Below, one piece after another: positions 27,120-38,235 of a stretch of 64,000 nt of DNA (position 1 is its first letter; the number at the start of each line of letters is the position of its first letter). The stretch is from positions 496,001 to 560,000 of the forward strand of contig JAWQCY010000001.1 of assembly GCA_036321795.1 (NCBI GenBank), read 5' to 3'. A model generated the notes under the pieces. The model did not search any database and had not been told where the DNA came from. It saw only the letters and a list, made by a program, of their open reading frames with translations. This DNA is from CAKVON01 sp902475665 (GTDB lineage: Bacteria > Actinomycetota > Coriobacteriia > Coriobacteriales > Atopobiaceae). A program made the position numbers and the translations under genes.

Positions 27120-28835
27120 ATGAGAATCTCTAGAAGCGCGAAGGGCGTGCTCGCGCGCGTGGTCGCGGCCACTGCCGCAGTTGCCCTGACGCTCGGCACG
27201 TTCGCTCCGATGGCGCCTGCCGTCGCGGAGGGTGTGTCGGGTGATGCCGGCCAGCAGGTCACCCTGGAGAAGAACCAGAAGACCGCGACCAAGCTCGACG
27301 AGAACCTGGAGACCAAGGTCACCCTGTCGTTCCCGGGCAAGCGCGAGGCCGAGGCCTCCGACGTCGTGTTCGTCCTCGACAAGTCCGGCGCCTCCGCACA
27401 GACGGACATCTACAAACAGGCGAAGGATTTCCTGGGCCAGATCAGCCAGAAGGCCAAGGCAGACGGCCTGGATATCAAGGTCGGCGTGGTCCTCTTTAAC
27501 AAGATCGGTAACGTCCAACAGCCGCTGACTGACGTCGTCACGGGCTACGACGATATCCTGGACGCGATGAACTCCAGCGTTCGCTCTGGCACCAACATGG
27601 ATGCGGGCCTTCTTGCCGCCAAGAGCATCCTCGACGAGGACACCTCCGTCGCTGCGTCGAACAAGCACGTCATCCTGATCAGCGATGGTGCCACCTACCT
27701 GTTCTGCAAGAACGGTGACTATACCACTCCGTACACCAGGTCGTTCGGTAAGGTTGAGGGCGGCAAGAATTTCATGGGCGGCGTCTGGGAGTGGCAGTCT
27801 CGCGAGTACCACACCGACAACACCTGGAAGAAGTTCGACGACGGCTCCAACTTCATCTTCTCGCAGGCCATGACCAGTCCCGATAAGCTGGCCAAGTATC
27901 TTGCCTACTACAAGGACCAGTACCAGAACTCCGAGAAGAACTGGGCCCAGTACGACTACGAGTACACCGTTCTCGCGTCTGTCGTCGGGACCTCGAACCC
28001 CATTCCGCTCGACGTGAACGCGCCGTGCAACAACGACGTCGCCTATTTCAGCGCGGACGACACGTTCCAGGCGATGGCCAACGCCGGCTATGACATGAAC
28101 GTCTACTTTAAGAACCAGGCTGACTTCGATGGTTCGAACTTCCTGAAGTACCTTGCCAGGAACACGAACGGCGGCGAGCTGGATACCGACTTTGGTGAGA
28201 TCAAGGCTAAGCTCATCGACAAGATTTCCGTCGGATCGACCGTTGAGGACCTCATCGGCGCCGACTTTGACTTCGTCAACGACCCCGAGAAGATTAGCCT
28301 GACCGTCAACGGCGAGAAGCTCGCCCCCGAGAAGATCGACGACCAGGGCGGCACGTCCTACGGCTTCGGCAAGCTGCAGGACGGCACCTACAGGTACACC
28401 CTGCGCCACGTCGACGGCGACCAGGAGGCGATCGAGCTCACCCTGAACGAGGCCGCGGTCCCGAGTAAGCCCGTCGTGCTCGAGTACAGCGAGCGCCTGG
28501 TCAACGTGCCCACCGAGCCTGGCACCCACACCCTGAAGGTCAACGAGAGCGCGACCCTGCATCCCATGGACGGCAACGGCATGCGTGGCGAAGCCTACGA
28601 GTTCCCCGTTCCCGAGGTCACCTACACGGTCGCCGAGCCCGAGACCCCGACCAAGCCCGACAGTCCGACGGCTCCTGCGACGCAGGTTAAGCCTGCCACG
28701 ACGGCGTCTGCTGCCAAGGGTGAAGCGACCCCCAAGACGGGAGACCAGACGTCCCCGGCGGCCGCGGCTGCCCTTCTTGCTGCCGGTGCCGGCGCCTGCG
28801 CACTGGCCATGACCCTGAGGCGTCGTAGCTGCTAG
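27120..28835 (+). CDS. Sortase-anchored VWA-domain surface protein (adhesin or pilus subunit)
   Basis: 571 residues. Signal peptide at about 1-35 ending APAVA; a von Willebrand A domain starts near 80 with VVFVLDKSGAS, SGTNMDAGL and HVILISDGAT marking the MIDAS loops. In DKSGA the third MIDAS residue of DxSxS is Ala, so metal binding may be altered. Beta-rich repeats follow, then a Thr/Pro/Ala stretch and a sorting signal TPKTGD, hydrophobic helix and RRRSC tail. TPKTG is a variant of LPxTG. No sortase lies in the window. Start ATG 27120 follows a purine-rich GAGGAAGAGG; an upstream in-frame ATG at 27060 would bury the signal peptide. Flanked by terminators: a single-gene unit. Confidence 0.85.
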   Translation: MRISRSAKGVLARVVAATAAVALTLGTFAPMAPAVAEGVSGDAGQQVTLEKNQKTATKLDENLETKVTLSFPGKREAEASDVVFVLDKSGASAQTDIYKQAKDFLGQISQKAKADGLDIKVGVVLFNKIGNVQQPLTDVVTGYDDILDAMNSSVRSGTNMDAGLLAAKSILDEDTSVAASNKHVILISDGATYLFCKNGDYTTPYTRSFGKVEGGKNFMGGVWEWQSREYHTDNTWKKFDDGSNFIFSQAMTSPDKLAKYLAYYKDQYQNSEKNWAQYDYEYTVLASVVGTSNPIPLDVNAPCNNDVAYFSADDTFQAMANAGYDMNVYFKNQADFDGSNFLKYLARNTNGGELDTDFGEIKAKLIDKISVGSTVEDLIGADFDFVNDPEKISLTVNGEKLAPEKIDDQGGTSYGFGKLQDGTYRYTLRHVDGDQEAIELTLNEAAVPSKPVVLEYSERLVNVPTEPGTHTLKVNESATLHPMDGNGMRGEAYEFPVPEVTYTVAEPETPTKPDSPTAPATQVKPATTASAAKGEATPKTGDQTSPAAAAALLAAGAGACALAMTLRRRSC

Positions 28836-28887
28836 ACACCCAAGTTTCCTGATTGCGCTTTTGTGTAATCGCAAACTTTCCGCTCGA

Positions 28888-28921
28888 CAGAAGGCCCGCC
28901 CCGATTGGGGCGGGCCTTCTG
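28888..28921. terminator. Bidirectional terminator after the VWA gene
   Basis: Perfect 15-bp stem CAGAAGGCCCGCCCC / GGGGCGGGCCTTCTG with a GATT loop, between convergent genes. A CTT follows on the plus strand. Confidence 0.85.
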
Positions 28922-28960
28922 CTTGTGGTGGCGTTGCTTGGACTCGCGTGCTCGCTGTCG

Positions 28961-29746
28961 CTAGAACAGGCAGGACTCGATCACGTCCTTGCCGCGAAGC
29001 TCGTCGAGCCACTCTTGTGGGATGCCATCGATGCCGTAGACGATCCCCGCGAGCGCTCCCGCGACGGCGCCCGTCGTGTCGGTGTCGCTGCCAAGGTTGA
29101 CGGCGGTCAGAACGCAGTCCCGGTAGGAATGGGTGTTTGCGAGGCACCAAAGCGCAGCCTCGAAGGTGTGCAGCACGTATCCGCCCGACGCGATGGCGTC
29201 GCGGGGCTTCTCGGGGTCGATGCCCTCGGAAACCGCCTCCTGCCACGCGTTTTCGCCCGAAATCAGGCCGCGCGCCACATGGACCATCCTCACGCATGCC
29301 TCGGTAGACGTCGGATGTGCATGCGTGATGGCCGACACGGCCCTGACCTCATTATCGTTTGCCACGAACGCGAGCGGCACGATACGCATGAGTGACCCAT
29401 TGCCGTTGTCCCGTTCTCCCGCGCAGCCGCGCCCGGTAGAAAGCGCGCGCGACGTGGCACCGCCTATGTCAAACAGGCGGTCGCATGTGTACGCGTCATG
29501 CGTGTACCACGCGACGAACCTCTCGCGGATGTCGTCGACGTCGATGCGGCCCTTCTCGCGAATCGAATCGCAGGTGGCAAGCGTCATCGACGTGTCATCG
29601 CTCCAGGTGCCGGCTGGTTGGTCGTGCGTGCCGTGGCCGACCATCCCCGAGCACTCGAAGGTGTCGCGCCCGCGAAACTCGTACGGCACGCCCAGAGCGT
29701 CGCCCACTGCCAGACCGTATACGCAATCGCGAAGGGTCGTCGCCAT
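28961..29746 (-). CDS. ADP-ribosylglycohydrolase family protein
   Basis: 261 residues, DraG/ARH fold. The dimetal site residues are visible as TWSDDTSMT (about residue 48) and GSDTDTTGAVAGALAG near the C-terminus; the N-terminal GLAVGDALGVPYEF is typical. The family removes ADP-ribose from proteins, nucleic acids or small molecules, or hydrolyses related compounds; the target is unknown and no ADP-ribosyltransferase is nearby. ATG at 29746 with AAAGGTGG upstream; the frame extends 26 codons further without an SD. Divergent from the alcohol dehydrogenase gene. Confidence 0.87.
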   Translation of the reverse strand: MATTLRDCVYGLAVGDALGVPYEFRGRDTFECSGMVGHGTHDQPAGTWSDDTSMTLATCDSIREKGRIDVDDIRERFVAWYTHDAYTCDRLFDIGGATSRALSTGRGCAGERDNGNGSLMRIVPLAFVANDNEVRAVSAITHAHPTSTEACVRMVHVARGLISGENAWQEAVSEGIDPEKPRDAIASGGYVLHTFEAALWCLANTHSYRDCVLTAVNLGSDTDTTGAVAGALAGIVYGIDGIPQEWLDELRGKDVIESCLF

Positions 29747-29895
29747 CCTCGTCCACCTTTCCGTCGTCGCCGTCGACGCCATCTGGCGTTGCTGCATGCG
29801 TCCATCAGTTAACGGAGGGGACATCCGGCCACCCTACAATCGCCTGCAGAGAAGGACGTGCGGGTCGTTGGCCCGCCACAACGCTTGGAGGCTAT

Positions 29896-31110
29896 ATGGA
29901 AGGCTACACCTACTTCGCACCCACCAAGGTGCTCTTTGGTCCCGGAAGGCTCTCCGACCTGGGTGACCAGGCGCTTCCGGGACGTCGCGCCCTCGTCGTC
30001 ACGACCGGCGGCAAATCCGTCAAGGCAAACGGCTACTTGGCCCGCGTCGAGGCAGAGCTCGACCGCGCGGGCGTCTCGCACGTCCTGTTCGACCGTGTCG
30101 AGCCCAACCCGCTTCGCGAGACCGTCAACGCTGGTGGCTGGCTCGCGCACGCCGAGGGCTGCGACTTCGTGCTGGCCCTTGGTGGCGGTTCCGTAATGGA
30201 CGCCTGCAAGGGGATTTGCGCCGTCGCCGCCAACCCCGTCGTCGCGCCCGACGGCAGCCAGTCGGCGGGCGACGTCTGGGACTACGTCATGGGCGGGACC
30301 GCCAAGGGCATGCGCATCCCGAACGACCCGCTGCCCCTCGTGTGCGTGACCACCACCGCGGGCACCGGAAGCGAGGTCGATGCCGGTGGCGTGCTTTCCT
30401 GCAAGCAGAATGACGAGAAGCTCCGCCTGGGCGACGCCCGCCTGTTCCCGACCCTATCGGTCGTCGACCCCGAACTCATGCTTACCGTTCCCGCGCGCCT
30501 GACCGCCTACCAAGGCTTCGACGCCCTCTTCCACAACGTGGAGTGTTTCATCAACCGCCATCACAACCCGATGGGGGACATGGTCTGCCGCGAGGGCATC
30601 CGCAACGCCGCCGCGGCGCTGCCTGTCTGTGTGAATGATGGCGGCAACCTCGAGGCGCGCACGCAGCTGGCGTTTGCCAACACGCTCGGCGGCTACGCGA
30701 TGGTCTGCTCGGGCTGCTGCGGTTGCCACGGCACCGAGCATGGCATGAGCGCCCACCACCACGACTTGCCGCACGGCGCCGGCCTCATCATGATTGCGAG
30801 CGCCTACCATGCCCACATGATCGAGGCCCATGTCGCGGACGACTGCTACGTCCAGATGGCTCGCCTCATGGGTGTCGACGGCGCCGCGGTCGCCGAGCGT
30901 GGGCCCATGGCCTTCGTCGACGAGCTCGAGCGCCTCAAGCGCGACTGCGGGGTCGACGGACTTGCCATGAGCGAGTGGGGCATCTGCCGAGAAGAGCTTC
31001 CCGCGATTGCCGAGAACGCCGTCACGACAAACGACGCGCTGTTCGAGCATGACCCGTCGCCGCTATCCGCCGCCGACGTCACAGCCATCCTCGAGGCCAG
31101 CTGGAGGTAG
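29896..31110 (+). CDS. Iron-containing alcohol dehydrogenase
   Basis: Group III alcohol dehydrogenase, 404 residues. GGGSVMDACKG binds the NAD(P) pyrophosphate; metal ligands fit the D and H of FDALFH, then EHGMSA and LPHGAG. Closest in look to butanol dehydrogenase/YqhD types, so an aldehyde reductase role in fermentation is likely. An unusual CSGCCGC cluster (four Cys) sits directly before the third ligand, where relatives have no such cluster. ATG at 29896 with GGAGG close upstream; TACAAT at 29835-29840 may be its -10. Single gene ended by a hairpin. Confidence 0.88.
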   Translation: MEGYTYFAPTKVLFGPGRLSDLGDQALPGRRALVVTTGGKSVKANGYLARVEAELDRAGVSHVLFDRVEPNPLRETVNAGGWLAHAEGCDFVLALGGGSVMDACKGICAVAANPVVAPDGSQSAGDVWDYVMGGTAKGMRIPNDPLPLVCVTTTAGTGSEVDAGGVLSCKQNDEKLRLGDARLFPTLSVVDPELMLTVPARLTAYQGFDALFHNVECFINRHHNPMGDMVCREGIRNAAAALPVCVNDGGNLEARTQLAFANTLGGYAMVCSGCCGCHGTEHGMSAHHHDLPHGAGLIMIASAYHAHMIEAHVADDCYVQMARLMGVDGAAVAERGPMAFVDELERLKRDCGVDGLAMSEWGICREELPAIAENAVTTNDALFEHDPSPLSAADVTAILEASWR

Positions 31111-31140
31111 CGACGGGTGCGGTGCCCGCAGCTCCGTCGC
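31110..31140 (+). terminator. Terminator-like hairpin after the alcohol dehydrogenase gene
   Basis: Outer arms GCGACGG / CCGTCGC and inner arms TGCGG / CCGCA. No T-run follows. Overlaps the last base of the stop codon. Confidence 0.5.
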
Positions 31141-31162
31141 GTGATTCGTTCGGTGCGAACAT

Positions 31163-31176
31163 CGAACGAATGTTCC
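31163..31176 (+). promoter_or_regulatory. SOS (LexA) box upstream of uvrA
   Basis: CGAACGAATGTTCC matches the Gram-positive LexA site CGAAC-N4-GTTC perfectly in its core. It lies 18 nt before the predicted uvrA -35. Confidence 0.85.
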
Positions 31177-31194
31177 GTGAATCGTGGCGGCCCT

Positions 31195-31224
31195 TTGGTC
31201 ATCGCGGGCACTTCTCGCTAGACT
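31195..31224 (+). promoter_or_regulatory. uvrA promoter
   Basis: TTGGTC (31195-31200), 18-nt spacer, TAGACT (31219-31224); the -10 is identical to that of uvrB. A GCACTTCTCG piece of the recurrent repeat lies just before the -10. Confidence 0.55.
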
Positions 31225-31261
31225 GAAGGTCTACAAGAGACGGCAGAGTGGGAGTTGGTCC

Positions 31262-34236
<2,975 letters not shown>

Positions 34237-34237
<1 letters not shown>

Positions 34238-34752
34238 TGGCCCGCAAGGAGCGCGTCCAAAAGACCAATGCCATGCGCGAGCTCGAGCGTGGCGGCGTCG
34301 CCTACACCGTCGTGACTTATGACACGACCAACGAGGACCTCTCGACGGGCGTGGGCGTGCGTATATCCGAGATGCTGGGGGAGGACCCCGACTCGGCGTT
34401 CAAGACGCTCGTGACCACTACCCCTTCCGGCGGGCACGTCACCTGCTGCATCCCGGTTGCCGAGGAGCTTGACCTCAAGAAGGCGGCAGCGGCGGCTGGT
34501 GAGAAGACCCTGCAGATGATGCACGTCCGCGACCTGGAGCCCACCACCGGCTACGTCCGTGGCGGCTGCACGCCCGTCGGCATGAAGAAACAGTTTCCGA
34601 CCCTGATCAACGAGACGGCGCAGCTGTTCGAGGAGATCAGCATCTCCGGCGGCAGGCGCGGCCTGTCGCTCACGGTCAATCCCGAGGAGCTTGCGCACTT
34701 TCTGGGTGCCACGTTTGCCGACATCGTGAGGGACGACCCCGCGGGCCTTTAG
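34237..34752 (+). CDS. ybaK: Cys-tRNA(Pro)/Cys-tRNA(Cys) deacylase YbaK
   Basis: 171-residue YbaK/EbsC domain that hydrolyses misacylated Cys-tRNA(Pro) in trans. The conserved Lys lies in AFKTLV, and the GGRRGLSLTV block with the closing DIVRD are typical. ATG overlaps the uvrA stop by one base (TGATG) with GAGGGGAGGGG upstream, so it is translated from the uvrA mRNA and may be damage-induced with it. Confidence 0.88.
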
Positions 34753-34764
34753 GCGGACGCGGGG
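34737..34764 (+). terminator. Terminator-like hairpin at the end of ybaK
   Basis: CCCCGCG (34737-34743) pairs with CGCGGGG (34758-34764), with GCC/GGC inside. It overlaps the ybaK stop codon and is followed by CCCTTCC, so no strong T-run. Confidence 0.5.
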
Positions 34765-34805
34765 CCCTTCCTCACGTTTCTGGTCAATTGCGCGCATTGT
34801 GACGC

Positions 34806-34832
34806 GTTTGTTTCATTTTGCTGCAAACAAAC
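34806..34832 (+). promoter_or_regulatory. Palindrome upstream of livJ, possible operator
   Basis: Arms GTTTGTTT (34806-34813) and AAACAAAC (34825-34832) are perfect inverted repeats 11 nt apart, with a nested TTTGC-T-GCAAA. It stands in the 162-nt gap before the branched-chain amino acid transporter. The regulator is unknown. Confidence 0.5.
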
Positions 34833-34914
34833 ACCATCCGAGCTCGAACGTCAAACAATGGTGAACCAACGCAGCCCCAAGAGAGCTGCCCGACGTTCGA
34901 AGGAGGAAATGAAG

Positions 34915-36141
34915 ATGGGTTTCAATGATTCGCTGTCCAGGAGGAACTTCGTCAAGCTAATTGGTGCTTCGAGCGTCATTAGCGCGGGCATGCTCGTCGG
35001 TTGCGGCGGTGGCTCCGGCACCGACAACGACGGCAAGTTCAAGATCGGTGGCATCGGCCCCGTCACCGGTGCCGCGGCCATCTACGGCAACGCCACCAAG
35101 AACGGCATCCAGATCGCCGTCGACGAGGTCAACGCCGAGAAGGACGGTAAGGTCAAACTCGCCTTCAAGAACGCCGACGACGAGCACGACGCCGAGAAGT
35201 CCGTCAACGCCTACAAGTCCCTCAAGGACTGGGGCATGCAGATTCTGGTCGGCACCACCACGACTGCCCCGTGCGTCGCCGTGACCGCCCAGACCAACCA
35301 GGACAACATGTTCCAGCTCACGCCGTCCGCGTCGTCCACCGACGTCATCGGCGGCCAGGCGGACGCCGACGGCAACGTCACCACGCAGCGCAAGAAGAAC
35401 GTCTTCCAGATGTGCTTCACTGACCCCAACCAGGGCACCGCTTCCGCCAAGTACATCTCCAAGCAGAAGCTCGGCTCTAAGGTCGGCATCATCTACAACA
35501 ACTCCGACGCCTACTCCAAGGGCATCACCGTCAAGTTCAAGGCGGAGGCCAAGGAGCTCGGCCTTTCCGTCGTCGCCGAGCAGCCCTTCACCGACGACAG
35601 CTCCAGCGACTTCACCGTCCAGCTCAACAAGTGCAAGTCTGCCGGCGCCGACCTCATCTTCCTGCCGATCTACTACCAGCCGGCCTCGCTGATCCTGTCC
35701 AAGGCCAACGAGATGGGCTACAAGCCCAAGTTCTTCGGCGTCGACGGCATGGACGGCATCCTGACGCTTGAGGGCTTCGACACCTCCCTGGCCGAGGGCG
35801 TCATGCTCCTCACGCCCTTCTCGGCAGACGCGACCGACGACCTCACCAAGAAGTTCGTCAGCACGTACAAGGAGAAGTACAAGGACACCCCCAACCAGTT
35901 CGCCGCCGACGCCTACGACTGCGTCATGGTCGTCAAGCAGGCCATCGAGAAGTCTGGCGTCACGCCCGACATGGAGGCCTCCGATATCTGCGACAAGCTG
36001 GTCGCCACGATCACGTCCTCCGACTTCACCTACGACGGTCTCACCGGTACGGGCATGACCTGGTCCGACACGGGCGAGGTCTCCAAGGAGCCCAAGGGCA
36101 TGGTCATCAAGAACGGCGCCTACGTGGGCATGGACAACTAG
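34915..36141 (+). CDS. livJ: Branched-chain amino acid ABC transporter substrate-binding lipoprotein
   Basis: Periplasmic-binding-protein type I fold, 408 residues. The N-terminus has a twin-arginine-like SRRNFVKL and a lipobox LVGC (Cys about residue 31), so Tat export plus lipidation is likely. The mature part starts KFKIGGIGPVTGAAAIYG, the usual LivJ opening. Binds Leu/Ile/Val or related amino acids. ATG at 34915 is preferred because AGGAGG is 8 nt upstream; an ATG at 34909 is only 2 nt from it. First gene of livJHMGF, separated from livH by a hairpin. Confidence 0.92.
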   Translation: MGFNDSLSRRNFVKLIGASSVISAGMLVGCGGGSGTDNDGKFKIGGIGPVTGAAAIYGNATKNGIQIAVDEVNAEKDGKVKLAFKNADDEHDAEKSVNAYKSLKDWGMQILVGTTTTAPCVAVTAQTNQDNMFQLTPSASSTDVIGGQADADGNVTTQRKKNVFQMCFTDPNQGTASAKYISKQKLGSKVGIIYNNSDAYSKGITVKFKAEAKELGLSVVAEQPFTDDSSSDFTVQLNKCKSAGADLIFLPIYYQPASLILSKANEMGYKPKFFGVDGMDGILTLEGFDTSLAEGVMLLTPFSADATDDLTKKFVSTYKEKYKDTPNQFAADAYDCVMVVKQAIEKSGVTPDMEASDICDKLVATITSSDFTYDGLTGTGMTWSDTGEVSKEPKGMVIKNGAYVGMDN

Positions 36142-36164
36142 TCCCTCCCACAACCGCTCTAGAG

Positions 36165-36194
36165 GCGGGGGTCACCAAGTCTGGTGGCCTCCGC
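36165..36194 (+). terminator. Attenuating hairpin between livJ and livH
   Basis: 13-bp stem GCGGGGGTCACCA / TGGTGGCCTCCGC (two G-T pairs) with a 4-nt loop and no T-run. Same position and likely role as the hairpin after the peptide-binding gene. Confidence 0.6.
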
Positions 36195-36261
36195 TCCTTC
36201 GTATCTTGCCAATCGACGCCGCCGGGCCCGCCGGCGGCATGGGAACAGAAAGGAGCGACCG

Positions 36262-37143
36262 ATGGACCTTCTCGCCAACCTGATTAACGGCATCTCCCTG
36301 GGCAGTGTCTACGCGATCATCGCCTTGGGCTACACCATGGTCTATGGCATCGCCAAGATGCTTAACTTCGCGCATGGCGACATCATCATGGTCGGCGGCT
36401 ACATCTGCTTCTGCGCGATGTCGTACCTCGGGCTCAACCCGATCGTTGCCGTCCTTTTGTCCATCGCCGGCTGCACCGTGCTCGGCATGCTCATCGAGCG
36501 TCTGGCCTACAAGCCGCTTCGCGAGGCCCCCTCTCTCGACGTCCTGATCACCGCCATCGGCGTCTCGTACCTGCTGCAGAACCTCGCGCTTCTCATCTGG
36601 AAGAGCGACCCGAAGTCGTTCCCGCAGGTCATCGCCATGCCCTCGCTGTCTTTGTTCGGCGGCGAGCTCGTGGTGAGCTCGGTCACCCTGGTGACGGTCC
36701 TGGCCAACATCGTGATCATGGTGGGCCTGACGCTGTTCACCACCAAGACCAAGATGGGCAAGGCAATGCGCGCCGTCTCCGAGGACAAGGGCGCGGCACA
36801 GCTCATGGGCATCGACGTCAACGCCACGATCGGCATGGTCTTTGCCATCGGCTCCGGCCTCGCGGCCATCGCCGGCGTGCTTCTGTGCTCGGCATACCCG
36901 ACGCTCATGCCCACCACCGGCCAGATGCCCGGCATCAAGGCCTTCGTCGCCGCGGTTCTGGGCGGCATCGGCTCGATCCCGGGCGCCATGATCGGCGGAA
37001 TCCTGCTCGGCGTCATCGAGATCTTCGCCAAGGCGTACATCAACGCCCAGCTCGCAGACGCTATCGTGTTCGCGGTGCTCATCGTCGTGCTGCTCATCAA
37101 GCCCGCCGGCCTGCTGGGCAAAGAGATTCACGAGAAGGTGTAG
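36262..37143 (+). CDS. livH: Branched-chain amino acid ABC transporter permease LivH
   Basis: 293 residues, very hydrophobic, about eight helices. Family landmarks: GISLGSVYAIIALGYTMVYG, MLNFAHGDIIMVGGY and AAVLGGIGSIPGAMIGG. ATG at 36262 with AAAGGAG 6 nt upstream. Pairs with LivM to form the membrane channel; 3-nt gap to livM. Confidence 0.95.
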   Translation: MDLLANLINGISLGSVYAIIALGYTMVYGIAKMLNFAHGDIIMVGGYICFCAMSYLGLNPIVAVLLSIAGCTVLGMLIERLAYKPLREAPSLDVLITAIGVSYLLQNLALLIWKSDPKSFPQVIAMPSLSLFGGELVVSSVTLVTVLANIVIMVGLTLFTTKTKMGKAMRAVSEDKGAAQLMGIDVNATIGMVFAIGSGLAAIAGVLLCSAYPTLMPTTGQMPGIKAFVAAVLGGIGSIPGAMIGGILLGVIEIFAKAYINAQLADAIVFAVLIVVLLIKPAGLLGKEIHEKV

Positions 37144-37146
37144 CCC

Positions 37147-38235
37147 ATGGGATTCCTCAAGAAGATGAGCGATACCAACCGCTCCAACCTCATCACCTAC
37201 GCCCTGGTCGTCATAGCCTTCGTCGTGGTCCAGGCCCTGGTCTCCACTGACATGATCTCGTACTCGATGCAGGGCCTGCTCGTGCCGATTTGCTGCTACG
37301 TCGTCATGGCAGTCTCGCTCAACCTGGTCGTCGGCATCTCGGGTGAGCTGTCGCTCGGCCACGCCGGCTTCATGAGCATCGGTGCCTTCACCGGCATCGT
37401 GGTCATGGCGCAGCTTGCCGATGCCATTCCAGACCCGCAGGTCCGTCTCGTCGTCACGATCTTCGTGTCGGGCATCATGGCGGCCGTCGCTGGCTTCCTC
37501 ATCGGCATTCCCGTCATGAGGCTGCACGGCGACTACCTGGCCATCGTCACCCTTGCCTTCGGCGAGATCATCAAGAACGTCCTCAACAACCTGTATGTCG
37601 GAATCGACCCCGCCGGCCTGCACTTCTCGATGACCGACGCGGCGGGCCTGCACATGCAGGGTGGTATGATCCTCATCAACGGCCCGCAGGGTGCCGCTGG
37701 CATCACGATGGCGTCGACGTTCACGTTGGGCTTCCTGCTGGTGCTGTTCTGCCTGTTCGTCGTCCTCAACCTCAAGTACAGCCGCTCCGGTCGCGCGATT
37801 ATGGCGGTGCGCGACAACCGCATCGCCGCCGAGTCGACGGGCATCAACGTCACCAAGTACCGTCTGATGGCGTTCGTGGTGGCCGCCGCCCTCGCCGGCA
37901 TGGCGGGTGCGCTGTACGCGATGAACTACTCCTCGATCGTCCCGAAGAAGTTCGACTTCAACCTGTCGATCCTGGTGCTGGTCTTCGTCGTCCTGGGCGG
38001 GCTGGGCAACATCCGCGGGTCCATCATCTCGGCGGCCGCGCTCACGATCCTTCCCGAGGCCCTGCGCGCGATCGCCGACTACCGCATGCTGCTTTACGCG
38101 GTCGTCCTGATCGTGGTCATGCTCATCTCGAACAACCCGCAGCTCAAGGGTTTCTTCGAGAGCGTTGGGGAGAAGCTCAGGCATCGCGGCGACGGCGATG
38201 ACGTCGCCGCGCAGGGAGGTGAGCTCGATGGCTAG
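37147..38235 (+). CDS. livM: Branched-chain amino acid ABC transporter permease LivM
   Basis: 362 residues with about ten helices. Landmarks: NLVVGISGELSLGHAGFMSIGA, YLAIVTLAFGEIIKNVLNN and VLGGLGNIRGSI. A hydrophilic Asp/Gly-rich tail ends the protein. Its last eight bases overlap the start of livG, so translation is coupled. Confidence 0.95.
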   Translation: MGFLKKMSDTNRSNLITYALVVIAFVVVQALVSTDMISYSMQGLLVPICCYVVMAVSLNLVVGISGELSLGHAGFMSIGAFTGIVVMAQLADAIPDPQVRLVVTIFVSGIMAAVAGFLIGIPVMRLHGDYLAIVTLAFGEIIKNVLNNLYVGIDPAGLHFSMTDAAGLHMQGGMILINGPQGAAGITMASTFTLGFLLVLFCLFVVLNLKYSRSGRAIMAVRDNRIAAESTGINVTKYRLMAFVVAAALAGMAGALYAMNYSSIVPKKFDFNLSILVLVFVVLGGLGNIRGSIISAAALTILPEALRAIADYRMLLYAVVLIVVMLISNNPQLKGFFESVGEKLRHRGDGDDVAAQGGELDG

